Positions 1 to 10,885 of a stretch of DNA of 64,000 nt are shown here, in pieces. Source of the stretch: JBGTGG01 sp041746855 (GTDB taxonomy: Bacteria; Bacteroidota; Bacteroidia; Cytophagales; Cyclobacteriaceae). Both the position numbers and the translations under genes were made by a program. Under the pieces are notes generated by a model. It was not told the DNA's origin and made no database searches. It saw nothing but the letters and a program-made list of their open reading frames with translations. The number at the start of each line of letters is the position of its first letter. Position 1 is the first letter of the stretch. The stretch spans positions 1-64,000 of the forward strand of contig JBGTGG010000143.1 in NCBI GenBank assembly GCA_041746855.1, in the 5' to 3' direction.

Positions 1-2598
1 CGGAAAACTCAGGTAGCGGTACATCCTTCCGCTGCGAACATACCGTTGAAACCGAACGTCACCCGTGATCGCGCCTGTGCCTTCTATCCTTGCAATACTG
101 GCGGTCTGATCATCTGTAGAAACCAAAGTAAGAAATCCATTTGCCTGTAGTGTTCCGTTCAGCATCTTCACCGACTCTGTCACGAACAGTGAATCCTGAA
201 TGATGAGCGCACCACCCGTGAGGTTAGCGGTTACGGTCGATACATGATCAAGCAACGGTTTTGTATAAAGATAGGAGTTGGAAGATGACTGTGAGGTAAC
301 GGATAAATTGCTGTTATCAAAAGCTATCCGGCCGGTTTGGTTTTGCGGGTTGATGGCACCAGTGCCCACGATGTTCAAATGATTTTTACCCAGGCCCAGC
401 TCGCTGCCACCTATAATAACTAACCCACCACCTGCGACTGAACCCAACTCCAGTGTTTTGGGTAAGGTGCCCTGTGTAACACTAACAACCGAATTCCCTA
501 AAATAGTGAGTTGATTAAAAACGGCCCTGGTGCCCGACAAGTTAATGGCGTGTGGCTGGCCTGCGGAAAGCGTAAGACTGAATTTGGTGGCAGGATTAAA
601 TTCACCATCTTCTTGCAGGGTAAGATTACCTGTAAGTTGGATGTTGCTGGTGTTGTTGGATGCTCCATTTACCGTTACATCATTGCCGATGACCAGGTTG
701 CCGGTGATGATGGTTGCGCCACCACCCAGTGTTTTGGTAGTACCTGCTCCAAGGATTTCCACATGACCGTAAACATGTGCCGGTATGGATGTGGCATTGG
801 CGCCAAAGCGTATGGTAGACGTTGGTGATACAGAACCAAACATTACCGGCTGGCTGGTATTCACATTCACAATGCCATTCCCTTCTACATTGATTACACC
901 CGTAAAGTTGTTGTTCACTGTCATCACCCCACCGTTTCTTACCCACAATGCGGACTCAATGCCACCAATGGTTAATGCTCCGTTTTGCGGTACTGCTTTG
1001 TTAACATTAAATACCTGGAAGTTGCCGCTAAATGAACCCGGTGGAGTACCGTTTCCATTCCCGGAAGGATCATTGCCCCAGGAACCCAAAAGGCTTAAGT
1101 TTTGTCCAGCCTTTGGATAGTAGTGTTGGAGGATTGGATTGGTAACAGAAAATTTTACACATTTTGTAATGCCATTAGCGGTGTTGGGTGTTGCACACAC
1201 CACATGTTCGCCTGTGAAAATTTTCCAACCATTTGGTGGGAATATTTCGAACACAGTAATACCATCAGCGTTCCAGCCGCCTACGATTCTTGTAGATTGA
1301 TGACTGTTCACCCGGAATACTACATCATCGCCAAGACCGAAAAGTGCAGCCCGCACGTTAAAATTATTAGTACCCAAAGTATTATTATTGATGACCTGAT
1401 CATTAACGAGTGGACCAATACTGGTATTTGTGGCTGCATTAATCAGTGTGAAGCCGGTAATCCGGTTGGCATCAGGTGAACTTAATAAAGTAATTGTGAT
1501 ATCGTCACTGCCAGTTGCACCCTGGTTATCGGTAACGGTAAGCCTGAACTGAAATGTTCCTGCCTGCAGGTTACTTATTTTAAGAATACGGGGATTTGTT
1601 TGGTCAAGAGTAAGTGAAGGCGTGCCTTGTATTTGTGTCCACTGAACAGAGGTAATTGAACCATCCGTATCAAAATATTCTGCGGGTAGATAAATGGTAC
1701 CATCGGCAGTAAGAAATCTTTTGTTGAAACCAAGGCTTACTACTGGTGGAATGTTGGCGATCGCATTCTTAGTAAGAAGAAGCAGCCAATCGTAGACAGG
1801 ATAGCCGGCAGACAAGTTGTATATCGGATTCCATGTTTCGTTGTGGGTAATAGCATCTAGCAGGGTTACATGGGGCTTTAAGGAGCCTTGAGTAGGGCAA
1901 TTGTTGATAGCCTGCACCATTAACGTAGCATTCGTATAAGGCAATATCGAGTCATCTGTTCCATGGAAAATCCACATGGGGATGTTTACCAATGAACAGG
2001 CTTGCGAAATAATGTCCTCCGATTGATCACTGATGAATTGATTATACGTTCGACCCCCAATGGGAACCATGCCTGCCACCTTTTGGGGATAGGCCGCACT
2101 GTATATCATGCACCCCTGGCCGCCAAGGCTTAAACCCATAAAATAAATTTTATCGGGATTAATATTGCGAATGGTTTTTACATATTCAATCACCTCATCC
2201 AGGTAATCGGCTGGCCAATCCTGATCAACAAGGGGTACGTCATCATCTCTTTTTAATTGTGGTGACACAACAATAAATGGCCTTGAAGAATCCCATTGCC
2301 CTTGATTGATCAGGTATGCTGGAGTTGCATCTGTGAATTGTGTTCTCAAACAGTTGATAGAGGAACACCCTGTAAAAGGATTGGGATTAATCTGCCCTTG
2401 TCCGTGCAGGTTAATCAACATGGGAGCGGGAGTATTAACATTGTAACCCGGTGGGGTGTAAATCAAAAATTCTGTACCGTCCGGACTTGTCATAATACCT
2501 TGACCGTTTACTATCTGGGTTTGCGCAATTAAGGAAACGGGTACAGCAGCCAGTATGACAAGTAATAAGAATTGGTATAGTAAGTAATTCTTATACAC
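1..2598 (-). CDS. secreted esterase-like protein, probable T9SS cargo (3' part outside window)
   Basis: Reads leftward off the window edge, so only the first 866 codons are visible. The start is a GTG at 2598. An in-frame TAA lies directly upstream, and only this start gives the hydrophobic signal peptide (MYKNYLLYQFLLLVI, cut near LIAQ). Residues about 30-270 form an alpha/beta-hydrolase of the PHB-depolymerase/feruloyl-esterase type: oxyanion LHGQG, nucleophile elbow GLSLGG (Ser157), Asp in HGTDDS and His in ITHNETW. A PKD/cadherin-like domain follows (VTDNQGATGSDD), then a long beta-helix-like, Gly/Asn/Thr-rich region. The visible end reads RYVRSGRMYRYLSF, which matches the RQYRYMSS segment preceding the sorting tail of the neighbouring giant protein, so a T9SS tail beyond the edge is likely (inferred). 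Substrate unknown. It lies downstream of the 2756-9463 gene on the same strand, separated by a hairpin. Confidence 0.8.
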   Translation of the reverse strand, partial: MYKNYLLYQFLLLVILAAVPVSLIAQTQIVNGQGIMTSPDGTEFLIYTPPGYNVNTPAPMLINLHGQGQINPNPFTGCSSINCLRTQFTDATPAYLINQGQWDSSRPFIVVSPQLKRDDDVPLVDQDWPADYLDEVIEYVKTIRNINPDKIYFMGLSLGGQGCMIYSAAYPQKVAGMVPIGGRTYNQFISDQSEDIISQACSLVNIPMWIFHGTDDSILPYTNATLMVQAINNCPTQGSLKPHVTLLDAITHNETWNPIYNLSAGYPVYDWLLLLTKNAIANIPPVVSLGFNKRFLTADGTIYLPAEYFDTDGSITSVQWTQIQGTPSLTLDQTNPRILKISNLQAGTFQFRLTVTDNQGATGSDDITITLLSSPDANRITGFTLINAATNTSIGPLVNDQVINNNTLGTNNFNVRAALFGLGDDVVFRVNSHQSTRIVGGWNADGITVFEIFPPNGWKIFTGEHVVCATPNTANGITKCVKFSVTNPILQHYYPKAGQNLSLLGSWGNDPSGNGNGTPPGSFSGNFQVFNVNKAVPQNGALTIGGIESALWVRNGGVMTVNNNFTGVINVEGNGIVNVNTSQPVMFGSVSPTSTIRFGANATSIPAHVYGHVEILGAGTTKTLGGGATIITGNLVIGNDVTVNGASNNTSNIQLTGNLTLQEDGEFNPATKFSLTLSAGQPHAINLSGTRAVFNQLTILGNSVVSVTQGTLPKTLELGSVAGGGLVIIGGSELGLGKNHLNIVGTGAINPQNQTGRIAFDNSNLSVTSQSSSNSYLYTKPLLDHVSTVTANLTGGALIIQDSLFVTESVKMLNGTLQANGFLTLVSTDDQTASIARIEGTGAITGDVRFQRYVRSGRMYRYLSFP

Positions 2599-2701
2599 TT
2601 ATTTTGTGGGGGTTAAATTCATTCCCCCTAATCCAACTATTGAAGGAAGGGCAAGGGGGTCGGGAATAAAATTAACAAATTCTATCCTGCATTCAAATAA
2701 C

Positions 2702-2727
2702 TTGAGCCGGTTGATGTGCCGGCTCAA
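2702..2727 (-). terminator. hairpin between two minus-strand giant genes
   Basis: A perfect 9-bp inverted repeat (TTGAGCCGG / CCGGCTCAA, 8-nt loop) lies 29 bp beyond the stop of the 2756-9463 gene. On the minus strand it is followed by a short T-containing stretch but no strong T run. It could be a terminator or an mRNA 3'-end stabiliser. Confidence 0.5.
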
Positions 2728-2755
2728 TGTTTATTTATCTGTATGCTATCATAGA

Positions 2756-5700
2756 TTACTCAAACTTCAGTATCACTTTACGTTGTAGCACCGCATTGCC
2801 TTGCCTGATGAACATAATGTAGACTCCAGGTGCTGTTTCCTGTGATACCTTTAATTTATGTACGCCATTTACTTGTGTTCCTTTTATGGAAGCATCAAAA
2901 ACGTTACGACCGGTAAGGTCAACAAGTGAAATGGTAGCCTCCAGTGTTGAAGTAGTTTCAACTTTTACATAAAGCTGATCGTACGTGGCCGGGTTCGGGT
3001 AAACGTAAACATTGAATCCATTGTGGAGTGGGTTATCTGTTGAGGTAATCAGGTACTCAATCGGATCCGAAATCTTCGAGCAACCGCCACTTGACACCAG
3101 CACTGTATATTGTCCTTCTTCTATCGGTTTATAACTGTAGTCATACGCATCCAGCGGTTCGTTGTCTTTGTACCATTGCATAAAGGTTCCGAACGGGATA
3201 TCGTTCACCACCTCCAGTACGTCTCCATCAAATTCAATCATCGGCATAGGTATCGCGTTGATCTCCACATACGTAGTAGTTTTCTCTCCTTCACAACCGT
3301 TCACTACGGCCGCTACTTCAAAACGGGTGGTACTGGTGATGGGATCGGAAAGCCAGCTTGCACTGGTTTGCTCTTTGAGCCATACACCATCCTTATACCA
3401 GCGCAAACTGTTTTCCGGATTGGATTCGGCTTTCAGGGTTACTTGTGCGCCATCGCAAAGCGAATAGTAGTTTTGATCAACAGAGACTGTAGGTGCCGGT
3501 GTGTAGGTAAATTCAAGTGGTGTGTCGGACAACATTTCGTTGCTGCATCCACTAAAGCCTGTACGGACAACGAGGCTGTTCGCTCCGGTTTGCAATGCAC
3601 TTACAGGCACGTTAAGCGCTACGCTGCCATCATCACCCACCATAATTTCAGATAATGGGGTTTCGTCATTTTGGAGTGAGGCATAGTAAAATACCCCCTT
3701 CTCCGTATTGGTGAGTTGAATAGAAGCCGAAGTTCCACCGCACACATTCTCAATAGCCGCAATTGCATTTTTCTGAATGCCAGGCCGATGCAACGTAAGG
3801 GTAAACCTGCCAACACCATAACTCGCAGCATCGGTGGTTACTGCAAAATTATAGTGATCACTTCCTGTCATCGACAGTGTGCTGTTGGTGAAGTGATCGG
3901 TAAGTTCTACAGCCCCTACACCCACCATGTTTTCTATGTTCTCGAAGAAAAGTGAGTACGCACCGGGCGCAACGTCTTCAATACTCAACGGCACAACTTT
4001 TTCGCAGAAGCTATCGGACAGTTTGTTGAAAACAAGATTAACATCTTCAGTTGAGCGGGAACTAAGATTGAGAATACCGTTCTTAAGCTTCATGCCATCT
4101 GCTTCTGGTTCGTAGGCATCGATATAATTTTCACCAATGATAACATAGGCCTCGTCTTCCTTTGAACCGTTTGATAGCTTCACTGCAATACTATTGACAT
4201 GAGTTCCGCCTTCGCGATAGAAAGAGGAAGAGTTGGTGCGTTTAGCTTGTTCATGCACTGTCATAGTAGCTGCACCCGTAGTTTGAATCCAGAAGGCCTG
4301 ACCGGGAGAAATTATTCCATCATTTTGACCATTGGTACCTTGATTAGTGCTGGCATCCCATGTTCTGAACACTAAAGGACCGCTCGTATTGTCTGGTATA
4401 TGCATGATAGGCGAAACACCAGAACGTGACCAATCTGAAGCTAGGTTGTTCCATTGAATAGCAGAAGCATAGGGATTACCCACTAAATTCCAACCATCAC
4501 CTTGACCATTGTTAGCAGCAGGATTGCCGGTGCCGGGTGTAAGCAGTGATGTGTATGATACACTTCCCTGGTAGGGTTGGCCGGTCATGGTAAGGGTAAG
4601 CGGGCTGTTGCCGTTGTAATTAAAAATGGAATACCCGCGACCTTGCTGGAAGGTTACGGTGTTGTTGCTTCCCGTGTGCGGGTAATGCTTGTAACCACCA
4701 TCATTTTCTACGTAGTAAAACATAGAAGGTGATTGTGAACCACTGGTACCTATAAACGGTCCGGTAATCGGCATATGTACCTGCCAGTTGGCTACCGTCA
4801 TATTGGCCACTGCGGAGGACATGTACCGGTATTGCCGGGCAGCACTTACCCAACGTTCAACTTTTGCCGCACCGGTAATGCTACCATTGCTTTCTATCTC
4901 CTGCAGGTAGGCTGTTTTTGCTTCCGTAGAAACAAGGGTGATGTTTCCGTCAGAATTAACCTCTCCGGCATTTATTTTTAAACCATCAGTAATCCTTAAC
5001 GGAGACTGGATCATCAAATCTCCCGAGCCGCTGAATGTGGTGGTAACCATGCCGGCTGTATTCAATGCATTATCCAAATACAGATTGGAATTTTGCGTGC
5101 TGCTGCTGTTCAGGGTTAGGTTGCTGCCGTTAATGGCGAGCCTGCCGGTTTCACCAGCAGGGTTAATACTGGCTGCATTCTTCATCACCAAATGGTTGTT
5201 GCCCAGGTTCAGTGTGGTTCCATTCGCTAACGAAAGCCCGCCACCATTTGGCGAGCCAATGTTAATAGTTACCGCGCTGCCTCCGTTCAAAAAGTTGGCT
5301 GTTGTCCCGGCAGTGGTTGAGATTTTATACAAATCCAGCGGACCGCTAACGGTTAACACTTGTGTACCAGTTTTTGCCAACACCAAATCAAGTGCATTGT
5401 CGGTGGCTACTACGGCTGGTGTGCCGGCTAATGTAATATCACCGTGTACCGTAACCCGTGAAGCATTGGAAGGTACACCTTTTAATGCAATGCCGGATGT
5501 GGCGGTAAGGTTGCCCATAATGGTGATTTCCCCTTCTTCAAAGTTTTTATTGCCCGTTCCGGAAAGGTTTACATCACCATAAGTGCCGGCAGGGATGTAG
5601 GTGTAGGTATTGAAATTGATTGTACTGCTAGGGGAGATACTCAAAAACTCAGGGGCAGTGGAATGGTTCAGGTTAACGACACCTGTGCCCTGTACTTCAA

Positions 5701-8700
5701 TTTTGGCTGAAATGGTATTATCTACATTGAGTGTAGTACCCGCGGGCACAATTAGTTTTGATACACTGCCGCCAATCGTAAGTGAGCCACCCAATCCGGT
5801 GCTTGGGCGGGTAACCATATAGATCTGCCCGTTATGTGAGAGCGATGCTGGGGAAGTACCATTTCCATCAGGTGTATTGGACCACGTGTTAGTTAAGTTA
5901 AGCGCACCGTTTGCTTTTGTGTAATACATTTGGCCTATGTTGGTGGTCACCCCCAGCAACGTAGAAGCAGCCGATTTATTCCCGGAAGCATCAAAGGCTT
6001 TAACCGTAAAGTTATACAGGGTGCCGGGCTCCAGGCCGGTGGCCATATAGCTGGCAACTGTAGTCGAATCAACTATGGTGTTATTGATCAATATTTCATA
6101 CCCGGCAACCGCTACGTTATCGGTGGAGGCTGTCCAGCTAAAAGCAACGTTGGAATACGTTTTACTGATTTCGGTGAGGCCAGCGGGAACAGTAGGCGCT
6201 TGGTTATCCGTAGCGGTTGTGGCATCATCTGTATTGCTGAATTCAGAAGTGCCATTGTCATTGATGGATTTAAGTTTGTAAAAATAGGTAGTGCCGGCTA
6301 AGACCGTGTTATCAGTAAACGACAAACCTTCCGTACGGTTAATGATGTTGTAGGTACCATCAATAGCAGTTGACCGGTATACCTCAAATTCTACTGGGTC
6401 GCCCGCGTAGTCCCATGACAAATCAATGCTGGTCATGCCACTGGCTAACGCTTCGAGATCCGTGGGAGCATCTGGGGGTGAAAGTATTGGAGCCGTTCCT
6501 GAGCGTAGCCATGCCGCTGGAATGTTAGCCCATGGGTTGGTATATGAATTCGGCCCAGTTTTCCTTCTATACTGTACTTGCAATGATTGCCCACCGGTGG
6601 ATTCATTGAACAATACAACAATTCGGTGAAAACCGACTGGTAACTCTACATCGGTGCTGTTCCGCCATTGTGGGCCATGCAACCCATCATTATTGACTAC
6701 GCGAAACTCAGTTACATCATTCGGGTTGAACCCTCCAATAAATAACATACTCCCATCATCTGAATTTGTACGGAATTGATAGTAGTCATCGTGTCCAGCT
6801 TCAGTAATGTTCAGGTATCCATCAAACTTAATTTTATAAAAGTCTTCCTGGGTTGCAATACCCTGTACTCCATTTACAGGTGGGGAAGTAATAGGATTCA
6901 CATTAAAGTAGGCTATTTTACCTGTAAATTCTGCAGAAGTCCAGTCGATCGGAGGATCATCGTTATTGTTTGCCGATGTAACAGGGTTAAGCGAAGACCA
7001 TGCGCCTGTGGAATGTTCATAGTACAGTCCGTCAACATACGTGGTACCAATAACCTGGTTGCTGGGGGGTGATAAATTGCCCGCAAGGTCTTCCGTTTGT
7101 ACGGTAATCGCAAAAGTAGCATTAATGGCCAATCCGTCAATGGTATAGGTTGTGGATGGTGAATTGGTAAATACCGAACTGCCTCCGTAATTCACTTTGT
7201 ATTGTTTTATGCCCGTATCATCTGTGCCGGCATCCCACGTAAGCGAGATTGAGTTGATGGTGTTGAAAGTAACTAAAAGATTTTGTGGAGGCGTTGGCAG
7301 TGTGCTTTCATTCGGAGTAATTACTACCAGGTTCGTGTTCAGGTCATTGCCAGGCACGTGGTTTGACCGTGCCGTATTGCTGACAGCACGTAGTTTATAG
7401 TGGTAGGTGGTGCCAGGGGATAGGTTCGTGTCCAGGTATGAAACGGCATCCTCCGCTGTCAGCGTAACGAAAGTAAAATTCGTTTCACCAGCCATTCTAC
7501 GCCAAAGCTCAAATCCGGTTTCACTGGGTGAATTGTCAGTCCAACTTAAAAATATGCTGGAAGGAGACTGGGCAACACCGGCAAAATTTCCTGGGAGGGT
7601 AATAGAAGTAGGTGGTGTATTAAACGTTACCGCTACGGGAGCAGAACTTAAACTTTGACAACCGCTGATTTCCGCATTCTTTAAGGTATAAATACCGGGC
7701 TGATCGCTTTTACGTTGGATCATGGATAGGGTGTCCTGAATAGCATTGAACTGATCATCAAAGGTTCTGTCTGGCGTAAAAAGCACACCTTCTTTATACC
7801 AATAGTACTTTTCATTGTTCTCGCTGGATCTTAACACGACCTTATCATCATTGTTGATAGTAGGAAAAACAGTTGACCCTAATGCTTGAATGCTGGGTTT
7901 GACAGGTGTAACCTCTGTAACCACCACCGGATCGGACCACCGGTTCCAGTCGCTTTCACTGGGGTTTGCTACCCGGCTAAAACGCGCCCGATAAGTACCT
8001 GGTAACGCGGCTAGATAACTATGAGAATTGGCACCGGGGATTATTACGCCATCCTTTTCCCATTGATAGGCAAAAAAGCCCTGGGATAGGATAAGTTCAG
8101 CAGCCGCACCTGAAGTACCGCATATCTCAGGCTTTCCAAATTTAACGTGGATGTTTGATTTATCTTTTCCACGCATCCAACTAAAGAAATCCGGGTCGCC
8201 ATACGCGTTATTCCACACGCCATGACCCAAGGAGGGATAAAGCGTGTAGCGAACCTCCATTCCATTGTTACGGAAATCCTGAATTCGTGTTTGGGTTGCT
8301 GCGGGCGTTGGATTTCCATCGGTTCCTCCCTGAAAAATCCATTGGGGTATAGTAACTAAATAAGGATATATTCCATAATTCCGAATATCAGCATCATTTA
8401 CTGCCGACATAGGCAGGATGGCGCTGAATAACCATGGGGCAGTTCGTATCACTCTATAGGCACCAGCCCCACCATCGGAAAGCCCGTGGATGTAGATTTT
8501 ATTTGGATCAATGTTATATTGCTGAATCAGCAAGCGGATGATGCGCACCACGTTTTCGGCCCCATTGGGTTCCTGCCAGCCTACTAAATTCTGCGGAAAA
8601 AGTACAAAGCCTGGGAAGGCGTTTGCGGGCATGGCCGGGTCATTGGGTTCCATACCAGTCGGTGTGTTGGTAAGCACAGCCGTTTGATGTCTTCCTCCAC

Positions 8701-9463
8701 CATGGAGCAAATTATGATCGTTGTTCAACAGCCGTAAAACTCCGGTACGGCATACATCGGCAGTGGTGGTACCTTCAAAGTCTAAACCGCTAACAGTAAA
8801 AGCATTAGCTGAGACTAATGTAACAGTTCTTGTACCGTTGTAAGCAGGAACCGATGAATTAAGAATTGCTACTTGATGATTATTGCTAAATAAGTGAGGC
8901 TCCGATGTAGTAAAACGGGTGCCTCCCGCTACACTTTCTGCAGAAATAATTCTATAAGTACCTGCTTGCGGATTATTATCGTTAGGGTTCCAGTTATTGT
9001 TAGCCCAATATCCTGCGTTGCCCCGCTCACCAAGCCCGTGTATCATTACAATCAAGGGGTAGCCACCCTCAACACTCGGATTTGTAGGGTGGTTTTTTGG
9101 AAATAACAAGCGGTAATTCATTAGAAATTTATTGGTCCAAACTGTTTCTTCCCTTAATTGCCCTTGGGTATAATTGGTGGAATTAAATCCAGCCATACTG
9201 TAATAGCTATCGGTGAGCACCCCGTTGTTCTTGCGGAAACTGAATGTCTTGTCTTCAAGGAGCTTGAATGTCCTTTCCCCATCATCTAAGCGAATATCAA
9301 CTGTTACACCTGTACCGGAAGTGAGTGGACCCGCACCTCTGGTTCCATCATTTTTATAATGGAAGTATTCCCAAGAAGGATCAATCTGCGAATAGGCGAG
9401 ATTGCAAAAGGAGGTGAAAACGGAAATGAAAACGACAATTCTAGCCAACAATTTCATAAACAT
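2756..9463 (-). CDS. giant T9SS-secreted multidomain esterase (type A sorting tail)
   Basis: 2235 residues. Signal peptide at residues 1-25 (ends NLAYSQ). An alpha/beta-hydrolase spans roughly 110-440 with all catalytic elements visible: oxyanion IHGLGERG, nucleophile GLSDGG (Ser329), Asp in QGGTDG and His in SLGHGVW. Ig-like segments follow, then two FN3 domains (about 620-808), a PA14 domain (about 811-973: GLYYE, DDYYQFRTNSDDGS), two more FN3 domains (about 985-1180), a repetitive beta-rich region (about 1190-1560), Ig-like domains and a C-terminal Por secretion tail (YPNPATYDQLYVKVE). PA14 and FN3 domains usually bind carbohydrate or act as spacers. In known systems the type A tail directs outer-membrane export and attachment to A-LPS through PorU. 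Likely a surface-bound esterase acting on polysaccharide or polyester; substrate unknown. ATG at 9463, alternative ATG two codons in. Confidence 0.88.
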   Translation of the reverse strand: MFMKLLARIVVFISVFTSFCNLAYSQIDPSWEYFHYKNDGTRGAGPLTSGTGVTVDIRLDDGERTFKLLEDKTFSFRKNNGVLTDSYYSMAGFNSTNYTQGQLREETVWTNKFLMNYRLLFPKNHPTNPSVEGGYPLIVMIHGLGERGNAGYWANNNWNPNDNNPQAGTYRIISAESVAGGTRFTTSEPHLFSNNHQVAILNSSVPAYNGTRTVTLVSANAFTVSGLDFEGTTTADVCRTGVLRLLNNDHNLLHGGGRHQTAVLTNTPTGMEPNDPAMPANAFPGFVLFPQNLVGWQEPNGAENVVRIIRLLIQQYNIDPNKIYIHGLSDGGAGAYRVIRTAPWLFSAILPMSAVNDADIRNYGIYPYLVTIPQWIFQGGTDGNPTPAATQTRIQDFRNNGMEVRYTLYPSLGHGVWNNAYGDPDFFSWMRGKDKSNIHVKFGKPEICGTSGAAAELILSQGFFAYQWEKDGVIIPGANSHSYLAALPGTYRARFSRVANPSESDWNRWSDPVVVTEVTPVKPSIQALGSTVFPTINNDDKVVLRSSENNEKYYWYKEGVLFTPDRTFDDQFNAIQDTLSMIQRKSDQPGIYTLKNAEISGCQSLSSAPVAVTFNTPPTSITLPGNFAGVAQSPSSIFLSWTDNSPSETGFELWRRMAGETNFTFVTLTAEDAVSYLDTNLSPGTTYHYKLRAVSNTARSNHVPGNDLNTNLVVITPNESTLPTPPQNLLVTFNTINSISLTWDAGTDDTGIKQYKVNYGGSSVFTNSPSTTYTIDGLAINATFAITVQTEDLAGNLSPPSNQVIGTTYVDGLYYEHSTGAWSSLNPVTSANNNDDPPIDWTSAEFTGKIAYFNVNPITSPPVNGVQGIATQEDFYKIKFDGYLNITEAGHDDYYQFRTNSDDGSMLFIGGFNPNDVTEFRVVNNDGLHGPQWRNSTDVELPVGFHRIVVLFNESTGGQSLQVQYRRKTGPNSYTNPWANIPAAWLRSGTAPILSPPDAPTDLEALASGMTSIDLSWDYAGDPVEFEVYRSTAIDGTYNIINRTEGLSFTDNTVLAGTTYFYKLKSINDNGTSEFSNTDDATTATDNQAPTVPAGLTEISKTYSNVAFSWTASTDNVAVAGYEILINNTIVDSTTVASYMATGLEPGTLYNFTVKAFDASGNKSAASTLLGVTTNIGQMYYTKANGALNLTNTWSNTPDGNGTSPASLSHNGQIYMVTRPSTGLGGSLTIGGSVSKLIVPAGTTLNVDNTISAKIEVQGTGVVNLNHSTAPEFLSISPSSTINFNTYTYIPAGTYGDVNLSGTGNKNFEEGEITIMGNLTATSGIALKGVPSNASRVTVHGDITLAGTPAVVATDNALDLVLAKTGTQVLTVSGPLDLYKISTTAGTTANFLNGGSAVTINIGSPNGGGLSLANGTTLNLGNNHLVMKNAASINPAGETGRLAINGSNLTLNSSSTQNSNLYLDNALNTAGMVTTTFSGSGDLMIQSPLRITDGLKINAGEVNSDGNITLVSTEAKTAYLQEIESNGSITGAAKVERWVSAARQYRYMSSAVANMTVANWQVHMPITGPFIGTSGSQSPSMFYYVENDGGYKHYPHTGSNNTVTFQQGRGYSIFNYNGNSPLTLTMTGQPYQGSVSYTSLLTPGTGNPAANNGQGDGWNLVGNPYASAIQWNNLASDWSRSGVSPIMHIPDNTSGPLVFRTWDASTNQGTNGQNDGIISPGQAFWIQTTGAATMTVHEQAKRTNSSSFYREGGTHVNSIAVKLSNGSKEDEAYVIIGENYIDAYEPEADGMKLKNGILNLSSRSTEDVNLVFNKLSDSFCEKVVPLSIEDVAPGAYSLFFENIENMVGVGAVELTDHFTNSTLSMTGSDHYNFAVTTDAASYGVGRFTLTLHRPGIQKNAIAAIENVCGGTSASIQLTNTEKGVFYYASLQNDETPLSEIMVGDDGSVALNVPVSALQTGANSLVVRTGFSGCSNEMLSDTPLEFTYTPAPTVSVDQNYYSLCDGAQVTLKAESNPENSLRWYKDGVWLKEQTSASWLSDPITSTTRFEVAAVVNGCEGEKTTTYVEINAIPMPMIEFDGDVLEVVNDIPFGTFMQWYKDNEPLDAYDYSYKPIEEGQYTVLVSSGGCSKISDPIEYLITSTDNPLHNGFNVYVYPNPATYDQLYVKVETTSTLEATISLVDLTGRNVFDASIKGTQVNGVHKLKVSQETAPGVYIMFIRQGNAVLQRKVILKFE

Positions 9464-9779
9464 GTGTCATTACGATTAAAGCGCCTTACTAATATACTGC
9501 AAAGGTGATAAAAGTGACTTGTAGATGCGTACTTTTTACAATATTTTCTTAACAAAAAGAAGCCCCTGAAAAGGTGAAGATGGGTATTGCTTTACCCAAA
9601 CCCCTTTGTAGGCAAAAATTCCTACCTTTTTCGCGTGTAAGGTTTTAAATCCGCATAGCCAAAAAGCCATCAATGTTGATGAAGCATTCCCCATTGACAG
9701 AAAAATCAGTTGTGTATTTTTTTTCGTACGCGAACTAAATACTATCGTTGTACTTTCGCAGTAAAATACACGTAACGGA
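9464..9779. other. divergent intergenic region
   Basis: 316 bp between the minus-strand giant esterase and the plus-strand glycosyltransferase, so it must hold two divergent promoters. The best plus-strand -7 candidate is TACTTTCG at 9751-9758, about 21 bp before the ATG, one mismatch from the Bacteroidota TAnnTTTG consensus, with no good -33 TTG at the expected distance. No open frame or RNA gene recognised. Confidence 0.35.
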
Positions 9780-10757
9780 ATGTCTCAACAGCCCCTCATC
9801 AGTGTTTTCATGTTAGCCTATAACCATGAAAAGTATATTTCCCAGGCGATACAAAGCATTCTTGATCAAAAAACGGATATAGCGTTTGAATTGGTTATTG
9901 GCGAAGACTGCTCAACCGATAACACCCGCGCCATTATTCTTGACTTTCAGCAGCGCTACCCACAGATCATCAGGGTCATTGAAAACACTACCAACGTAGG
10001 CATGCATGAAAATTTTCTGCGCACGCTCTTTAGCTGTACCGGAAAGTACCTGTGCATTTGCGAGGGAGATGATTACTGGGAGCATCCTGATAAATTAAAC
10101 ATTCAGTATCAATTCATGGAGTCACACCCTGAATATGTTTTAGTGTGTGGCAATCACAAACGATATATTGATAATGAAAAGCGATTTGAGCGGGGCGATG
10201 CAGTTTCCGTAAGCGATCACGACATCAGTTTTGAAAAGCTTTCGCGTTTCAATTGCATTACCACGGCCACCATCATGTTCCGCAATGTATTGAAGCGCTC
10301 CGATTTTGGCGATGATTTTTATTCTATTATCAGTTGCGACTGGTACCTGTACATGAAGTTGCTTAACCACGGTAAAATCAGGTTTATAAACCATGTGTTT
10401 GCCGTGTACCGGATCAATGATGGAAGTATAAACGGAAGGACCAACCGGCTGGCCATCGCGAAAAAAGAAATGGATTTTTTGAAGTTGGTAAAAACAGGAA
10501 GTTTGCTTGCGTTAAACGATAGCAGCACAGAAAAACTTGAGACGTCCATCATCTTTAAACATTATGATTTAGCCAGCGCCCATGCCTTGAACAGAAACCG
10601 GAAAGAGGCTATCGGGTTGTGCTTATATGCCTTTAAAAATAAGCCTTTGAGCAAAGACGGGTTCGTTCAATTGGTCAAAACATCTATCCAGATTATCAGT
10701 CCGGGTTTGTTTCAGGCGCTTCGAAGAGTAAAACGCAAAGTAGTGATGGCGGAATAG
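9780..10757 (+). CDS. glycosyltransferase family 2
   Basis: 325 residues with no predicted membrane segment: a cytosolic GT-A glycosyltransferase. The N-terminal PLISVFMLAYNHEKYI and ELVIGEDCSTDNT are the nucleotide-sugar-binding start of GT2 enzymes, and CEGDDYWEHPDKL contains the metal-binding DxD-type motif. The C-terminal half (TATIMFRN, VYRINDGS) is usual for GT2 members in O-antigen and capsule loci. Acceptor and sugar donor cannot be read from sequence. It opens a plus-strand block with an aminotransferase, an acetyltransferase and an SGNH hydrolase, so it may add the amino sugar made by the next two genes (inferred). The next gene starts 128 bp downstream. Confidence 0.88.
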   Translation: MSQQPLISVFMLAYNHEKYISQAIQSILDQKTDIAFELVIGEDCSTDNTRAIILDFQQRYPQIIRVIENTTNVGMHENFLRTLFSCTGKYLCICEGDDYWEHPDKLNIQYQFMESHPEYVLVCGNHKRYIDNEKRFERGDAVSVSDHDISFEKLSRFNCITTATIMFRNVLKRSDFGDDFYSIISCDWYLYMKLLNHGKIRFINHVFAVYRINDGSINGRTNRLAIAKKEMDFLKLVKTGSLLALNDSSTEKLETSIIFKHYDLASAHALNRNRKEAIGLCLYAFKNKPLSKDGFVQLVKTSIQIISPGLFQALRRVKRKVVMAE

Positions 10758-10885
10758 CGTCATTCACGTCATTGTGCAATGGGAAATTGACTTTAAGATG
10801 ACTTCTATATTAGATAATATCAAAACTAACCATAATTTTGAGGTTGAGCATTTCGATGCATACGTATTCATATATTTAGTACACC

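Noticed and set aside
2616..2680. C-run and G-run pair between the first two giant genes
   Set aside because: Arms do not pair continuously; the nearby 9-bp hairpin is the better signal.
4938..5582. 214-codon plus-strand open frame
   Set aside because: Lies opposite the repetitive part of the giant T9SS esterase; valine/proline-rich shadow with no start context or family motif.
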